From an uncultured bacterium (GTDB lineage Bacteria; Actinomycetota; Actinomycetes; S36-B12; CAIYMF01): 64,000 nucleotides of DNA. A model generated the notes under the pieces. That model did no database searches, was not told where the DNA came from, and was given only the letters and a program-made list of their open reading frames with translations. Shown here in pieces: positions 57,114 to 64,000 of this stretch. Made by a program: the position numbers and the translations under genes. Within the stretch, counting starts at the first letter, position 1. Each line of letters begins with the position of its first letter. Location of the stretch: assembly GCA_903826575.1 (NCBI GenBank), contig CAIKEU010000079.1, forward strand, positions 1-64,000, given 5' to 3'.

Positions 57114-58679
57114 TCAGCCCCTGACAATCGCATTGAGCTCTTCAATGATCAGACGACGAATTTCATCGCGTAATTCATCTGGGGCGTCGTTGGACATTGC
57201 AACGGTAGATGGAACAAGTGGAGCTGCAGTCAAATCGTTCGAGGCCCGCGGATATGCAGGCACAGCAGCGGTCGGGGTGTGCCACGGGGTCAACCCAGCA
57301 AAGTCCGCCATCGGCACTAAGGCATCGGTGTTGTACGCAATGCGCGTCCAGTTGATCAGATGCTTCGGTTCGAGGTTCTCCCCCACCGACGAGCGGCCAA
57401 GGAAGCCAGTGCCGATGGTCATGGTCGGTGCAAGATTCGTTTCGATACCCGATGCGCCGAGGCTGTTGCCCACGTTTACTGAGACGCGCAGAACTCGCAC
57501 GGCAGCTGAGAAAGCCATGATTGTCTGAGGATTCGACGAGTGGATAGCAGCCGAATGTCCCTGACCAGTAATGCGAAGGACCGCCTGAGCCGCATCGATT
57601 CCACGACTAACGTTAGGCACACGCACGAGGCCAAGCACTGGGCACAACTTCTCGTGAGCCAACGGCTCTTCGGGAACGACGAGGTCGAAGGGTGCCACCA
57701 GAATCTTTGTGCGTGCATTCACCCGAACGTTGGCCGCGGCCGCAATCGCAGTGGCATCCTTGCCCACCCACTTCGGATCAAAATGACCCTCGGGGAAAAC
57801 AAGATCGCGAACGCGATCACGCTCGTCATCGGAAAGAAGGTGTGCACCTGCACGAGTCATCGCGTTGAGCAGTGCCGCAGCAGCGGACTCTTCAACGATC
57901 AGAACACTCTCGTTCGTGCAAAGGATGGAGTTATCGAACGACTTGCTTTCGACGATTCGTTGTGCGGTCGCGTTGAGATCTGCAGTCGCATCAACCAGTA
58001 CCGGCACATTTCCTGGGCCAACCCCAATAGCCGGATTACCACTGCGGTAGGCAGCGCGAACCATCGGAGTTCCGCCAGTGGCCAAGATCACGTCCGTTCG
58101 AGGATCGGTCATCAGAGCGTTAATGAGTGGAATAGACGGCTCTTCAACGACCTGAATACATCCGTCGGGAGCACCGGCGGCAACAGCCGCGGCCGCCATC
58201 GTGCGCGCTGCTTCGGCGCACACGGCTTTGGCGTAGGGGTGCGGGCTGATGACGATTGCATTTCGCGTTAGCAGCGCCAACATAATCTTGAACATGACCG
58301 TCGCAACCGGATTTGTCGACGGTGTCAGCGCGAGCACGACGCCGGCAGGTCGCGGAACTTCAACCATTTTGTCGGAGCTGTCGATCACGACATCGATGTA
58401 GTCGCTCGCGCGGTACTTCGCCGCGATGCCTGTTGAACAGGCAAGATTTTTGAGCAACTTGTGCTCGGCAACTCCATAGCCCGTCTCACGCACTGCCCAC
58501 TCGGCAAATTCCTTTGAGCGCGCGGCACCGGCCTGCGCAGTGGCGTCGACGATGCGCTGCACGGTCGCAGCGTCGTAGGTGGCGAACGCACGCGCAGCCC
58601 ATTCGGCGCGCTCGATCATTGCTCGGCCGCGCGGGACGCCGGCGGGGTCAAGTGGCATTTCAAACATTGTGTCAACCAT
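57114..58679 (-). CDS. BMC CoA-acylating aldehyde dehydrogenase with C-terminal encapsulation peptide
   Basis: A 521-residue PduP/EutE-like dehydrogenase. VEVPRPAGVVLALTPSTNPVATVMFK and GGTPMVRAAY are cofactor contacts. The nucleophile Cys254 is in FDNSILCTNES. Residues ~499-521 (APDELRDEIRRLIIEELNAI) form an amphipathic helix after a loose linker, which is a C-terminal encapsulation peptide as in RMM-type enzymes; PduP carries it at the N-terminus instead. It would turn propionaldehyde, CoA and NAD into propionyl-CoA in the lumen. Its ATG overlaps the aminotransferase stop (TAATG). Confidence 0.92.
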   Translation of the reverse strand: MVDTMFEMPLDPAGVPRGRAMIERAEWAARAFATYDAATVQRIVDATAQAGAARSKEFAEWAVRETGYGVAEHKLLKNLACSTGIAAKYRASDYIDVVIDSSDKMVEVPRPAGVVLALTPSTNPVATVMFKIMLALLTRNAIVISPHPYAKAVCAEAARTMAAAAVAAGAPDGCIQVVEEPSIPLINALMTDPRTDVILATGGTPMVRAAYRSGNPAIGVGPGNVPVLVDATADLNATAQRIVESKSFDNSILCTNESVLIVEESAAAALLNAMTRAGAHLLSDDERDRVRDLVFPEGHFDPKWVGKDATAIAAAANVRVNARTKILVAPFDLVVPEEPLAHEKLCPVLGLVRVPNVSRGIDAAQAVLRITGQGHSAAIHSSNPQTIMAFSAAVRVLRVSVNVGNSLGASGIETNLAPTMTIGTGFLGRSSVGENLEPKHLINWTRIAYNTDALVPMADFAGLTPWHTPTAAVPAYPRASNDLTAAPLVPSTVAMSNDAPDELRDEIRRLIIEELNAIVRG

Positions 58680-59977
58680 TAGCGGAACTTCCGTTCTGAC
58701 ATCACATCGGCCCGGGCCTTGGCAATGCCAACCTCGGTTCGATCGAGCAGTTCCTCGGCAAGTTCCGGCTTCACAAGAATGCCTGGCTTGTATTGCAGTA
58801 CCCGGGGATCCAGGGTCGAGAAGATCGCCCAGACACCATTTTCGTAAAGGCGCTTCATTACGAACTTCGCACCCTGCGGGTCCGCAAACTCCAGACCCAT
58901 AACGACGCCGTTTTGCCTGATGCCTATGAACCAGTCGGGATACGTAGCCTGAATCTCTCGCAGGCCTCTACCGATGAAGTCAGAGATGTAGTGCACCATC
59001 GAACGAGTCTCCGGGCGATTGCAGATCTCCAAAGCCTTCAGCGCAGCAATACAGCCGAGCTCGGCCCCGCCGAAGGTGGAGATGTGTCCGAAGCCGTCCT
59101 CAGTGAGCCATCCAGCACATCGCTCACTGACCAGCACGGCAGCAATCGGGTACATGCCGCCGGAAATTCCCTTGCCCGTCACCAAGATGTCTGGCTCGAT
59201 GCCGTGCTTGGTGATTCCCCAGAGTTCGCCGGTACGCATCAGGCCGGTCTGAACTTCGTCAGCAATGTATAGAGCGTCGTACTTTTCGCACAACTGCTTC
59301 ACGGCTTCGAGATAGCCGGGGTTGGGCAGCGGGAAGCCGTACGTCGCGGGGATTGTCTCCATGATGACGGCAGCAATATCGCGGCCCTTAAGGACCTCTT
59401 CCATCGCTTCGAGATCATTGAAGGGGACGTGCGGGAAGTCTTCTTCATTGTCCGATAGGAACAGTTTGGAGAACCGATCGTCACCGGTACCAACAGCTAG
59501 ACCGGTATGACCGTGATACGCCTTGATAATCGACAGGATTTTGCGCTTCTGCGTCGCGTGGCGAGCAGTCTTGATCGCGATATCGATCGCCTCGCCACCA
59601 CCAGATCCGTAAATCACCTTGGTCAGGTTTTTCGGTGCGCTGGCTATCAGCGACTCAGCCAGTGCGGTACGAGCCAGCGACGGGAAGTGGTGGTTGCCCA
59701 TGTCGAAGTGCTGCATGGCGACCGTGATTGCCTGAACCATCTCGCGGTTGCGGTGACCGAGGTTGTACGTGCCCCCGTTGAGATGTGCGTCGATCAGGCG
59801 CTTGCCCGAGACGTCGTAGATGAAGTACTCCTCGCGGCGGTCAATAACCAGCGGGATTCCGGACTCTGACCAGAAACTGGTCTTGCCCGGATTCCAGTAC
59901 TCCTTGCTCTTCTCAAGCACCTCATCCTTTGAGGCGAAAGAGAAGAAGCCGTAGTCCAGCGCAGTGGCATCGGACAT
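58679..59977 (-). CDS. Class III PLP enzyme of the BMC, putative amino-alcohol-phosphate phospho-lyase
   Basis: A 432-residue fold-type I PLP enzyme. YGSGGGEAIDIAIKTAR binds the phosphate, Asp240 in YIADEVQTG pairs with the pyridine nitrogen, and Lys269 in LVTGKGISGGMYP forms the Schiff base. It is annotated as aminotransferase in the family. In RMM loci it is proposed to act as a phospho-lyase, releasing ammonia and phosphate from 1-amino-2-propanol phosphate to give propionaldehyde. Ethanolamine-phosphate phospho-lyase is a class III relative with that chemistry. The ATG at 59977 with a GGGAGG site heads the operon. Confidence 0.88.
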   Translation of the reverse strand: MSDATALDYGFFSFASKDEVLEKSKEYWNPGKTSFWSESGIPLVIDRREEYFIYDVSGKRLIDAHLNGGTYNLGHRNREMVQAITVAMQHFDMGNHHFPSLARTALAESLIASAPKNLTKVIYGSGGGEAIDIAIKTARHATQKRKILSIIKAYHGHTGLAVGTGDDRFSKLFLSDNEEDFPHVPFNDLEAMEEVLKGRDIAAVIMETIPATYGFPLPNPGYLEAVKQLCEKYDALYIADEVQTGLMRTGELWGITKHGIEPDILVTGKGISGGMYPIAAVLVSERCAGWLTEDGFGHISTFGGAELGCIAALKALEICNRPETRSMVHYISDFIGRGLREIQATYPDWFIGIRQNGVVMGLEFADPQGAKFVMKRLYENGVWAIFSTLDPRVLQYKPGILVKPELAEELLDRTEVGIAKARADVMSERKFR

Positions 59978-59991
59978 GGGACCTCCCGCTC

Positions 59992-60003
59992 GGTCAGTAG
60001 ACC
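59992..60003. promoter_or_regulatory. Candidate GntR operator O1
   Basis: GGTC-AGTA-GACC lies between the predicted -10 box and the first start codon of the BMC operon. HutC-type regulators such as DasR bind GGTC-TA-GACC-like sites, so this is a candidate target of the GntR gene at 52021-52818. Confidence 0.45.
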
Positions 60004-60005
60004 AA

Positions 60006-60033
60006 ATCATACCGATTATTCATACCAATACAA
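60006..60033 (-). promoter_or_regulatory. Predicted leftward promoter of the BMC operon
   Basis: Read leftwards, TTGTAT (60033-60028) and TATGAT (60011-60006) are 16 bp apart, a reasonable sigma-70 promoter ending 28 bp before the ATG at 59977. The flanking inverted repeats would let a bound repressor block it. Confidence 0.5.
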
Positions 60034-60056
60034 GACCAATTCTTGATCAATTGGTC
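60034..60056. promoter_or_regulatory. Candidate GntR operator O2
   Basis: Perfect 8-bp inverted repeat GACCAATT / AATTGGTC with a 7-bp spacer, abutting the predicted -35 box of the BMC operon on its upstream side. It is made of the same GACC/GGTC half-site as O1. Confidence 0.5.
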
Positions 60057-60308
60057 GCAAGGAAAACCGCACTGCGTCGTCATTCGGCGTGTCCATGACG
60101 TTTCGTCCGTGTAAAACTTGCCAGTTCGTGAGCGTGACGGACGCTAAAGTGCCACGTCACCACGGAATTGGTTCGGGAAAGTGCTTGATTCGGTCCACTA
60201 ACTAACGACATACTCCCCTCCAACATGTGATCGGGGTCACCAGAAACCGAATCACTCGTTTGGTCCACTGTTAAGCGCGCATCCGCGAGCGAAAGGAACA
60301 TCACTCGA

Positions 60309-61895
60309 ATGAGTACTGCCCTACCCGGCGATCACCAACTGACCGCCAACGAGCACAACAAACTGAAGGCCGGCACCGTTGGGCTCTTCGGCGTGCTGTT
60401 CATGGCACTCGCTAACGCAGCGCCGATCACAGCCATGACAGGTAACGTGCCGATCGCTATCGCGTTCGGCAACGGCATCTACGCTCCCGCCGGATTTGTC
60501 CTGGCCACGATCGTTCTGACGCTGTTCACGATCGGATTCATCTCGATGGCCCGCTACATCACCACGACCGGTGCTTTCTACGGCTTCATCAGCCATGGCC
60601 TCGGCCAGATCTGGGGTATGGCGACTGGCTTCATGGCCACGATGTGTTACATCGTGTTTGAGGGGTCACTCATCGGAATCTTCGCCTACTTCGCAAGCCA
60701 AGCGATTAACACCTGGACAGGTGCGACCATTAACTGGCTGCTCATTGCCCTCATCGGCATCATCCTGGTCGGCGTCCTTGGATACTTCGACATCTCGATT
60801 GCCGCCAAACTCTTGGGCTTCTTCCTGATCTGTGAGGTTGTACTGCTTGCCGCTCTCGCCTTCTCGGTGCTCTTCAAGGGTGGCGGCCCCGACGGCCTCA
60901 TGTCCGACATCGTCAATCCACTGAACGCATTCAAGAGCATGCCAGAAGGTGGCGGCACCAATCCGGCCGTCATGGTTGGCGACCCAGCAGCACCCATCGC
61001 AGCTGGTGCCGCAGCCCTGGGTGTGTTCTTCGCATTCTGGTCTTGGATCGGTTTCGAGACGACCGCGGTCTACGGCGAAGAGTCGCGCAACCCGCGCAAG
61101 ATCGTTCCTCAGGCAACGTTGTTCGCGGTTATAGCACTCGGTGTCTTCTACTCATTCGTTTCATGGATGGTTATCGCCGGTAACGGTGCCAACCAGGCGA
61201 TCACGAAGTCGTACACGAACGCCATCACCATGTTCACCGATCTCGCGGTTGCGAACCTCGGCGGTGAATGGGTCCGAACCGTCTACTTGGTTCTCATCGT
61301 TTCGGGTTCCTTCGCTTGCGCGTTGGCCTTCCACAACGCAGCCTCGCGTTACCTCTACGCGATCGGCCGTGAGGTGCCCGCTCTGCGCAGCAACCTTGGC
61401 GCGACGCACGCAACGCACGGCTCACCGCACATCGCATCGATCGTTCAGACGATCATTACCGTCCTGCTCACGGTCGGTTTCTACTTCCTAACGCCAAACG
61501 GTAGCGATGTTCTTCAAGGCGGCTACATCTTCGAATACGGCCTGCTGGCCCTACTCGGAACTCTGGCCATCCTGCTGGTCATGGCAATTTGTTCGATCGC
61601 CGTCATCTGGTACTTCTGGGTCAAGAAGGTACACACGGGTAACGTCTTCTCGACGCTGATCGCACCAGCACTTGGCTTCCTCGGCATGATGTACGTCGTT
61701 TACCTGCTCCTGAGCAACATCACCTTCGCCGGTGGTGGCGCCGCGGGTTCAGCATTCTTCGTCGCTATCCCGTGGATTACCCTGGCCACATTCGTTGCCG
61801 GTCTGCTATTCGCCCTCTGGATCAAGAAGAGCCAGCCAGACGTGTACGCAGAAATCGGACGCACTGTGCTTGAAGAAGCTCACGAGCGCGTCTAA
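60309..61895 (+). CDS. APC-superfamily amino acid/amine permease
   Basis: A 528-residue permease with about twelve to fourteen membrane helices. The unwound first helix shows LMALANAAPITAMTGNVPIAIAFGNG, and FWSWIGFETTAVYGEESRNPRKIVPQA is the conserved helix 6/loop of the APC family. It is divergent from the BMC operon, matching the permease of RMM loci, and probably imports 1-amino-2-propanol or a related amine. The ATG at 60309 follows AAAGGAA. A strong hairpin ends its transcript at 61922-61964. Confidence 0.9.
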   Translation: MSTALPGDHQLTANEHNKLKAGTVGLFGVLFMALANAAPITAMTGNVPIAIAFGNGIYAPAGFVLATIVLTLFTIGFISMARYITTTGAFYGFISHGLGQIWGMATGFMATMCYIVFEGSLIGIFAYFASQAINTWTGATINWLLIALIGIILVGVLGYFDISIAAKLLGFFLICEVVLLAALAFSVLFKGGGPDGLMSDIVNPLNAFKSMPEGGGTNPAVMVGDPAAPIAAGAAALGVFFAFWSWIGFETTAVYGEESRNPRKIVPQATLFAVIALGVFYSFVSWMVIAGNGANQAITKSYTNAITMFTDLAVANLGGEWVRTVYLVLIVSGSFACALAFHNAASRYLYAIGREVPALRSNLGATHATHGSPHIASIVQTIITVLLTVGFYFLTPNGSDVLQGGYIFEYGLLALLGTLAILLVMAICSIAVIWYFWVKKVHTGNVFSTLIAPALGFLGMMYVVYLLLSNITFAGGGAAGSAFFVAIPWITLATFVAGLLFALWIKKSQPDVYAEIGRTVLEEAHERV

Positions 61896-61921
61896 GCACT
61901 GTTGCACTTCCCGTAACTGAT

Positions 61922-61964
61922 CTGCGGGGTGCGTTGCGTGGTTTCCACGTAACGCACCCCGCAG
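61922..61964 (+). terminator. Hairpin terminator after the permease
   Basis: A 20-bp stem with a single G-U pair (arms 61922-61941 and 61945-61964) closes a TTT loop, 26 bases after the permease stop. TAATTT follows. It should largely separate the permease mRNA from the diol dehydratase gene 54 bases further on, implying a separate promoter or controlled read-through for the latter. Confidence 0.75.
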
Positions 61965-62018
61965 TAATTTCTGGCACTACCGTTTACCCATGAGAACTGC
62001 TAAGGAGCGCCCGCAACC

Positions 62019-64000
62019 ATGAATGACACCGATCGCATCGGCCGGTTTCGCTTCATGGACGCTCAACGAGTCAACCTAGACGGGTTCGCGGTCGAAGATG
62101 AATCGCTTGGACTCATCGCCTTTAGTGCTGAGGCCGACCCCGAACCAACGCTTGTCCTTGACGCGCATGGCAACGTGGTCGAAATGGACGGCCGGGAGGC
62201 GGCGAACTTCGATCTCATCGACGAATTCATCGCCCGACACGGTCTTGACCTCAGCGTCGCCTCGGAGGTTATGGCACTCGACGACGTTGAGTTCGCGCGT
62301 CGAATCGTCGACATAAACGTTCCTCGGGCCGAGATCATTCGGCTTGCTGCGGGGGCAACCCCGGCGAAACTTGCGCGTGTCCTTTCCCGGCTCCGCGCAG
62401 CCGAGCTCGTCATCGCAATGACGAAGATGCGCGCACGCAAGACCCCGAGCAACCAGGCACATGTCACAAACAGATCAGACGATCCGCTGCTGCTTGCTGC
62501 CGATGCCGCGACAGCAGCAGCCTTCGGATTCCGCGAAATCGAAACCACCGTTCCCGTGCTCGGTGATGCGCCGAGTAACGCGGTGGCTGTGTCGATTGGT
62601 GCTGCGGTGGGCGCCGTTGGCGTGCTCGTACAGTGCTCAGTTGAGGAGGCACTCGAACTCGAACTCGGGATGGCGGGGCTCGTCTCCTACGCAGAGACCG
62701 TCTCGATCTACGGAACTGAGCAGATTTTTATTGATGGCGACGACACCCCATGGTCCAAGGCGCTGTTGACCTCTGCTTATGCAAGCCGCGGAATGAAGAT
62801 GCGCGTTACATCCGGTGGCGGCTCTGAGGCACTCATGGGGGCTGCGGAAAATCGGTCCATTTTCTACCTCGAGGCTCGCTGTGTGTCGCTCGCCAGAGCC
62901 CTTGGGACACAAGGTGTTCAGAACGGTGGGATTGACGCCGCGTCCGTCTCGGGATCCGTGCCCGGCGGTGCGCGCAGCATGATGGCTGAAAACCTCATGG
63001 TGATGATGCGTAATCTCGAGGCGTGCACGGGAAACGATGCGCTCATGAGCGAGTCGGATGTAAGGCGCACCTCACGCACCCATCCGATCTTTATCGCCGG
63101 AACTGATTTCGTCTGCTCAGGTTTCGGATCGATTCAGCGCTACGACAATATGTTTGGCCCTAGTCAATGGAACTCTGAAGACATCGACGATTTCCTCATC
63201 ATGCAGCGTGACTGGACCGTCGATGGCGGCCTGCGTAGTGCTTCCGAGCCCGAGGTTGCCCGTTTACGACGTCGCGCGGCTCATGCCGTCCGGGACGTCT
63301 ACCGCTTCCTCGGCCTAGCCGACTTTGATGATTCCTGGGTCGAGCAGGCTATAGACGCCGCCGGTTCAAAGGACATCCCAGCAGCCGATCTCATGACCCC
63401 CCTTGATGCATCGCGAATCATTCGCCAGTCTCGCGTCACGATGGTGGACGTCGTCGCAGCACTTGATGCATGCGGGTACGAAATCGAAGCAGAGCGCCTA
63501 CTCGCGATGCTGCACGCACGCGTTGACGGTGATTACCTCCACACTGCTGCCATCTTCGACGAGCAGATGAACGTGATGTCTCTGGTTACAGATGCCAACG
63601 ATTATGCGGGGCCCGGCACGGGTTACGAGATCACCGGAACGCGGCTCACCGAACTCAATGGCGTACGTCAACAGCGATCGGTCAGCGACCTGCGCGATGA
63701 ACAGGCCGCTGCTGCCGGAAATCACTTCACTGTCGTCGGCGCCGCCGCAGCGGGATCGGACCCGACAGAAGTCACCATCGGAGTGTCCGCAGCCACGGGA
63801 CGGGCGATCTGGACAACGCTTTCTGGTCTTTCCGTCGTAGACGTACTTGACGAGTTGTTAGCCGGACTCGAGGAGGAGGGCTGCCGCGGGCGGATTATCC
63901 GAATCAACGACACCGTCGACCTCGGAATGATCGGGCTGACGGCTGCACGGTTGTCGGGATCCGGTATCGGGATTGGGTTGCAGGCAAAGGGCACTGCGTT
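62019..64000 (+). CDS. B12-dependent diol/glycerol dehydratase, fused large and medium subunits, cut by the window end
   Basis: The frame is open from ATG 62019 (AAGGAG eleven bases upstream) to the last base: 660 residues without a stop. Residues 1-~550 align with PduC, with a constant +5 offset and no gaps through the active site. Gln146, His148, Glu175, Glu226, Gln301, Asp340 and Ser367 match catalytic or metal-binding Gln141, His143, Glu170, Glu221, Gln296, Asp335 and Ser362. After a short linker, residues ~568-660 align with the PduD core (LLAGLEEEGCRGRIIRI, then LSGSGIGIGLQAKGT). Ser301 of PduC is Asp306 here, and Gln336 is Ala341. The small subunit and a reactivase would be expected beyond the edge. 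Confidence 0.93.
   Translation, partial: MNDTDRIGRFRFMDAQRVNLDGFAVEDESLGLIAFSAEADPEPTLVLDAHGNVVEMDGREAANFDLIDEFIARHGLDLSVASEVMALDDVEFARRIVDINVPRAEIIRLAAGATPAKLARVLSRLRAAELVIAMTKMRARKTPSNQAHVTNRSDDPLLLAADAATAAAFGFREIETTVPVLGDAPSNAVAVSIGAAVGAVGVLVQCSVEEALELELGMAGLVSYAETVSIYGTEQIFIDGDDTPWSKALLTSAYASRGMKMRVTSGGGSEALMGAAENRSIFYLEARCVSLARALGTQGVQNGGIDAASVSGSVPGGARSMMAENLMVMMRNLEACTGNDALMSESDVRRTSRTHPIFIAGTDFVCSGFGSIQRYDNMFGPSQWNSEDIDDFLIMQRDWTVDGGLRSASEPEVARLRRRAAHAVRDVYRFLGLADFDDSWVEQAIDAAGSKDIPAADLMTPLDASRIIRQSRVTMVDVVAALDACGYEIEAERLLAMLHARVDGDYLHTAAIFDEQMNVMSLVTDANDYAGPGTGYEITGTRLTELNGVRQQRSVSDLRDEQAAAAGNHFTVVGAAAAGSDPTEVTIGVSAATGRAIWTTLSGLSVVDVLDELLAGLEEEGCRGRIIRINDTVDLGMIGLTAARLSGSGIGIGLQAKGTA

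Larger units (their letters stand above)
59978..60308. promoter_or_regulatory. Divergent control region of the BMC operon and permease
   Basis: No gene lies in this 331-bp region. It holds the leftward promoter (60006-60033), two inverted repeats built from GGTC/GACC half-sites (59992-60003 and 60034-60056), and two direct copies of GGTCCACT (60192-60199 and 60262-60269) in front of the permease. The permease ribosome site AAAGGAA is at about 60292-60298. The left ~80 bp is markedly AT-rich compared with the rest of the window. Confidence 0.6.

Overview
The window reads as chromosome of an actinobacterium (Actinomycetota) of moderately high G+C. The evidence is the gene order: smc-ftsY-amt-glnB-glnD-ffh-rpsP-khpA-rimM-trmD-rplS-lepB-lepB-rnhB-yraN-yifB-dprA-xerC-whiG-M23-rpsB-tsf-pyrH-frr-cdsA-rlmN on one side, and fakA-recG-rsmD-coaD-sepIVA-DUF177-rpmF-rnc-mutM-acyP on the other. 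It also has a WhiG-type sigma factor, a SepIVA-like DivIVA protein and a DUF3515 lipoprotein. No rRNA, tRNA, CRISPR array, insertion sequence or prophage was recognised.

Layout. Positions 1-11327 are catabolic. A polyamine/amine module (class III aminotransferase cut by the left edge, PPOX-family flavoprotein, PuuB-like FAD amine oxidase, small cupin) is followed by a YdeI-like protein, a TetR regulator and an old-yellow-enzyme reductase. Then come a glutaryl-CoA dehydrogenase / class III CoA-transferase / FadR-type regulator operon and propionyl-CoA synthetase. Positions 11350-49171 are a nearly unbroken leftward block of housekeeping genes for translation, protein export, nitrogen sensing, DNA repair, chromosome segregation and phospholipid and nucleotide synthesis. 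Positions 49291-51826 hold rpmB, a small S4 protein, thiL, a stand-alone RAM-domain protein and a DUF3515 lipoprotein.

Positions 52021-64000 hold a complete bacterial microcompartment (BMC) locus of the 1-amino-2-propanol (RMM-like) type. One leftward operon runs aminotransferase/phospho-lyase, CoA-acylating aldehyde dehydrogenase, BMC-T, a small unknown protein, BMC-P, BMC-H, BMC-T, APH-type kinase, short-chain dehydrogenase and GntR regulator. A divergent APC permease is followed on the same strand by the most unusual gene here, a coenzyme-B12-dependent diol dehydratase whose large and medium subunits are fused. It is truncated by the right edge.

How the parts may work together (inference): amino alcohol enters through the permease, the dehydrogenase acts on one stereoisomer, the kinase phosphorylates the alcohol, and the PLP enzyme releases propionaldehyde, which the encapsulated aldehyde dehydrogenase turns into propionyl-CoA. 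The B12 dehydratase would be a second, chemically different source of aldehyde for the same shell. It aligns gap-free with PduC through the catalytic region and keeps every catalytic residue checked, but the two residues that contact the substrate methyl in classical diol dehydratase are changed (Ser to Asp, Gln to Ala). This hints at a different, possibly amino-bearing, substrate.
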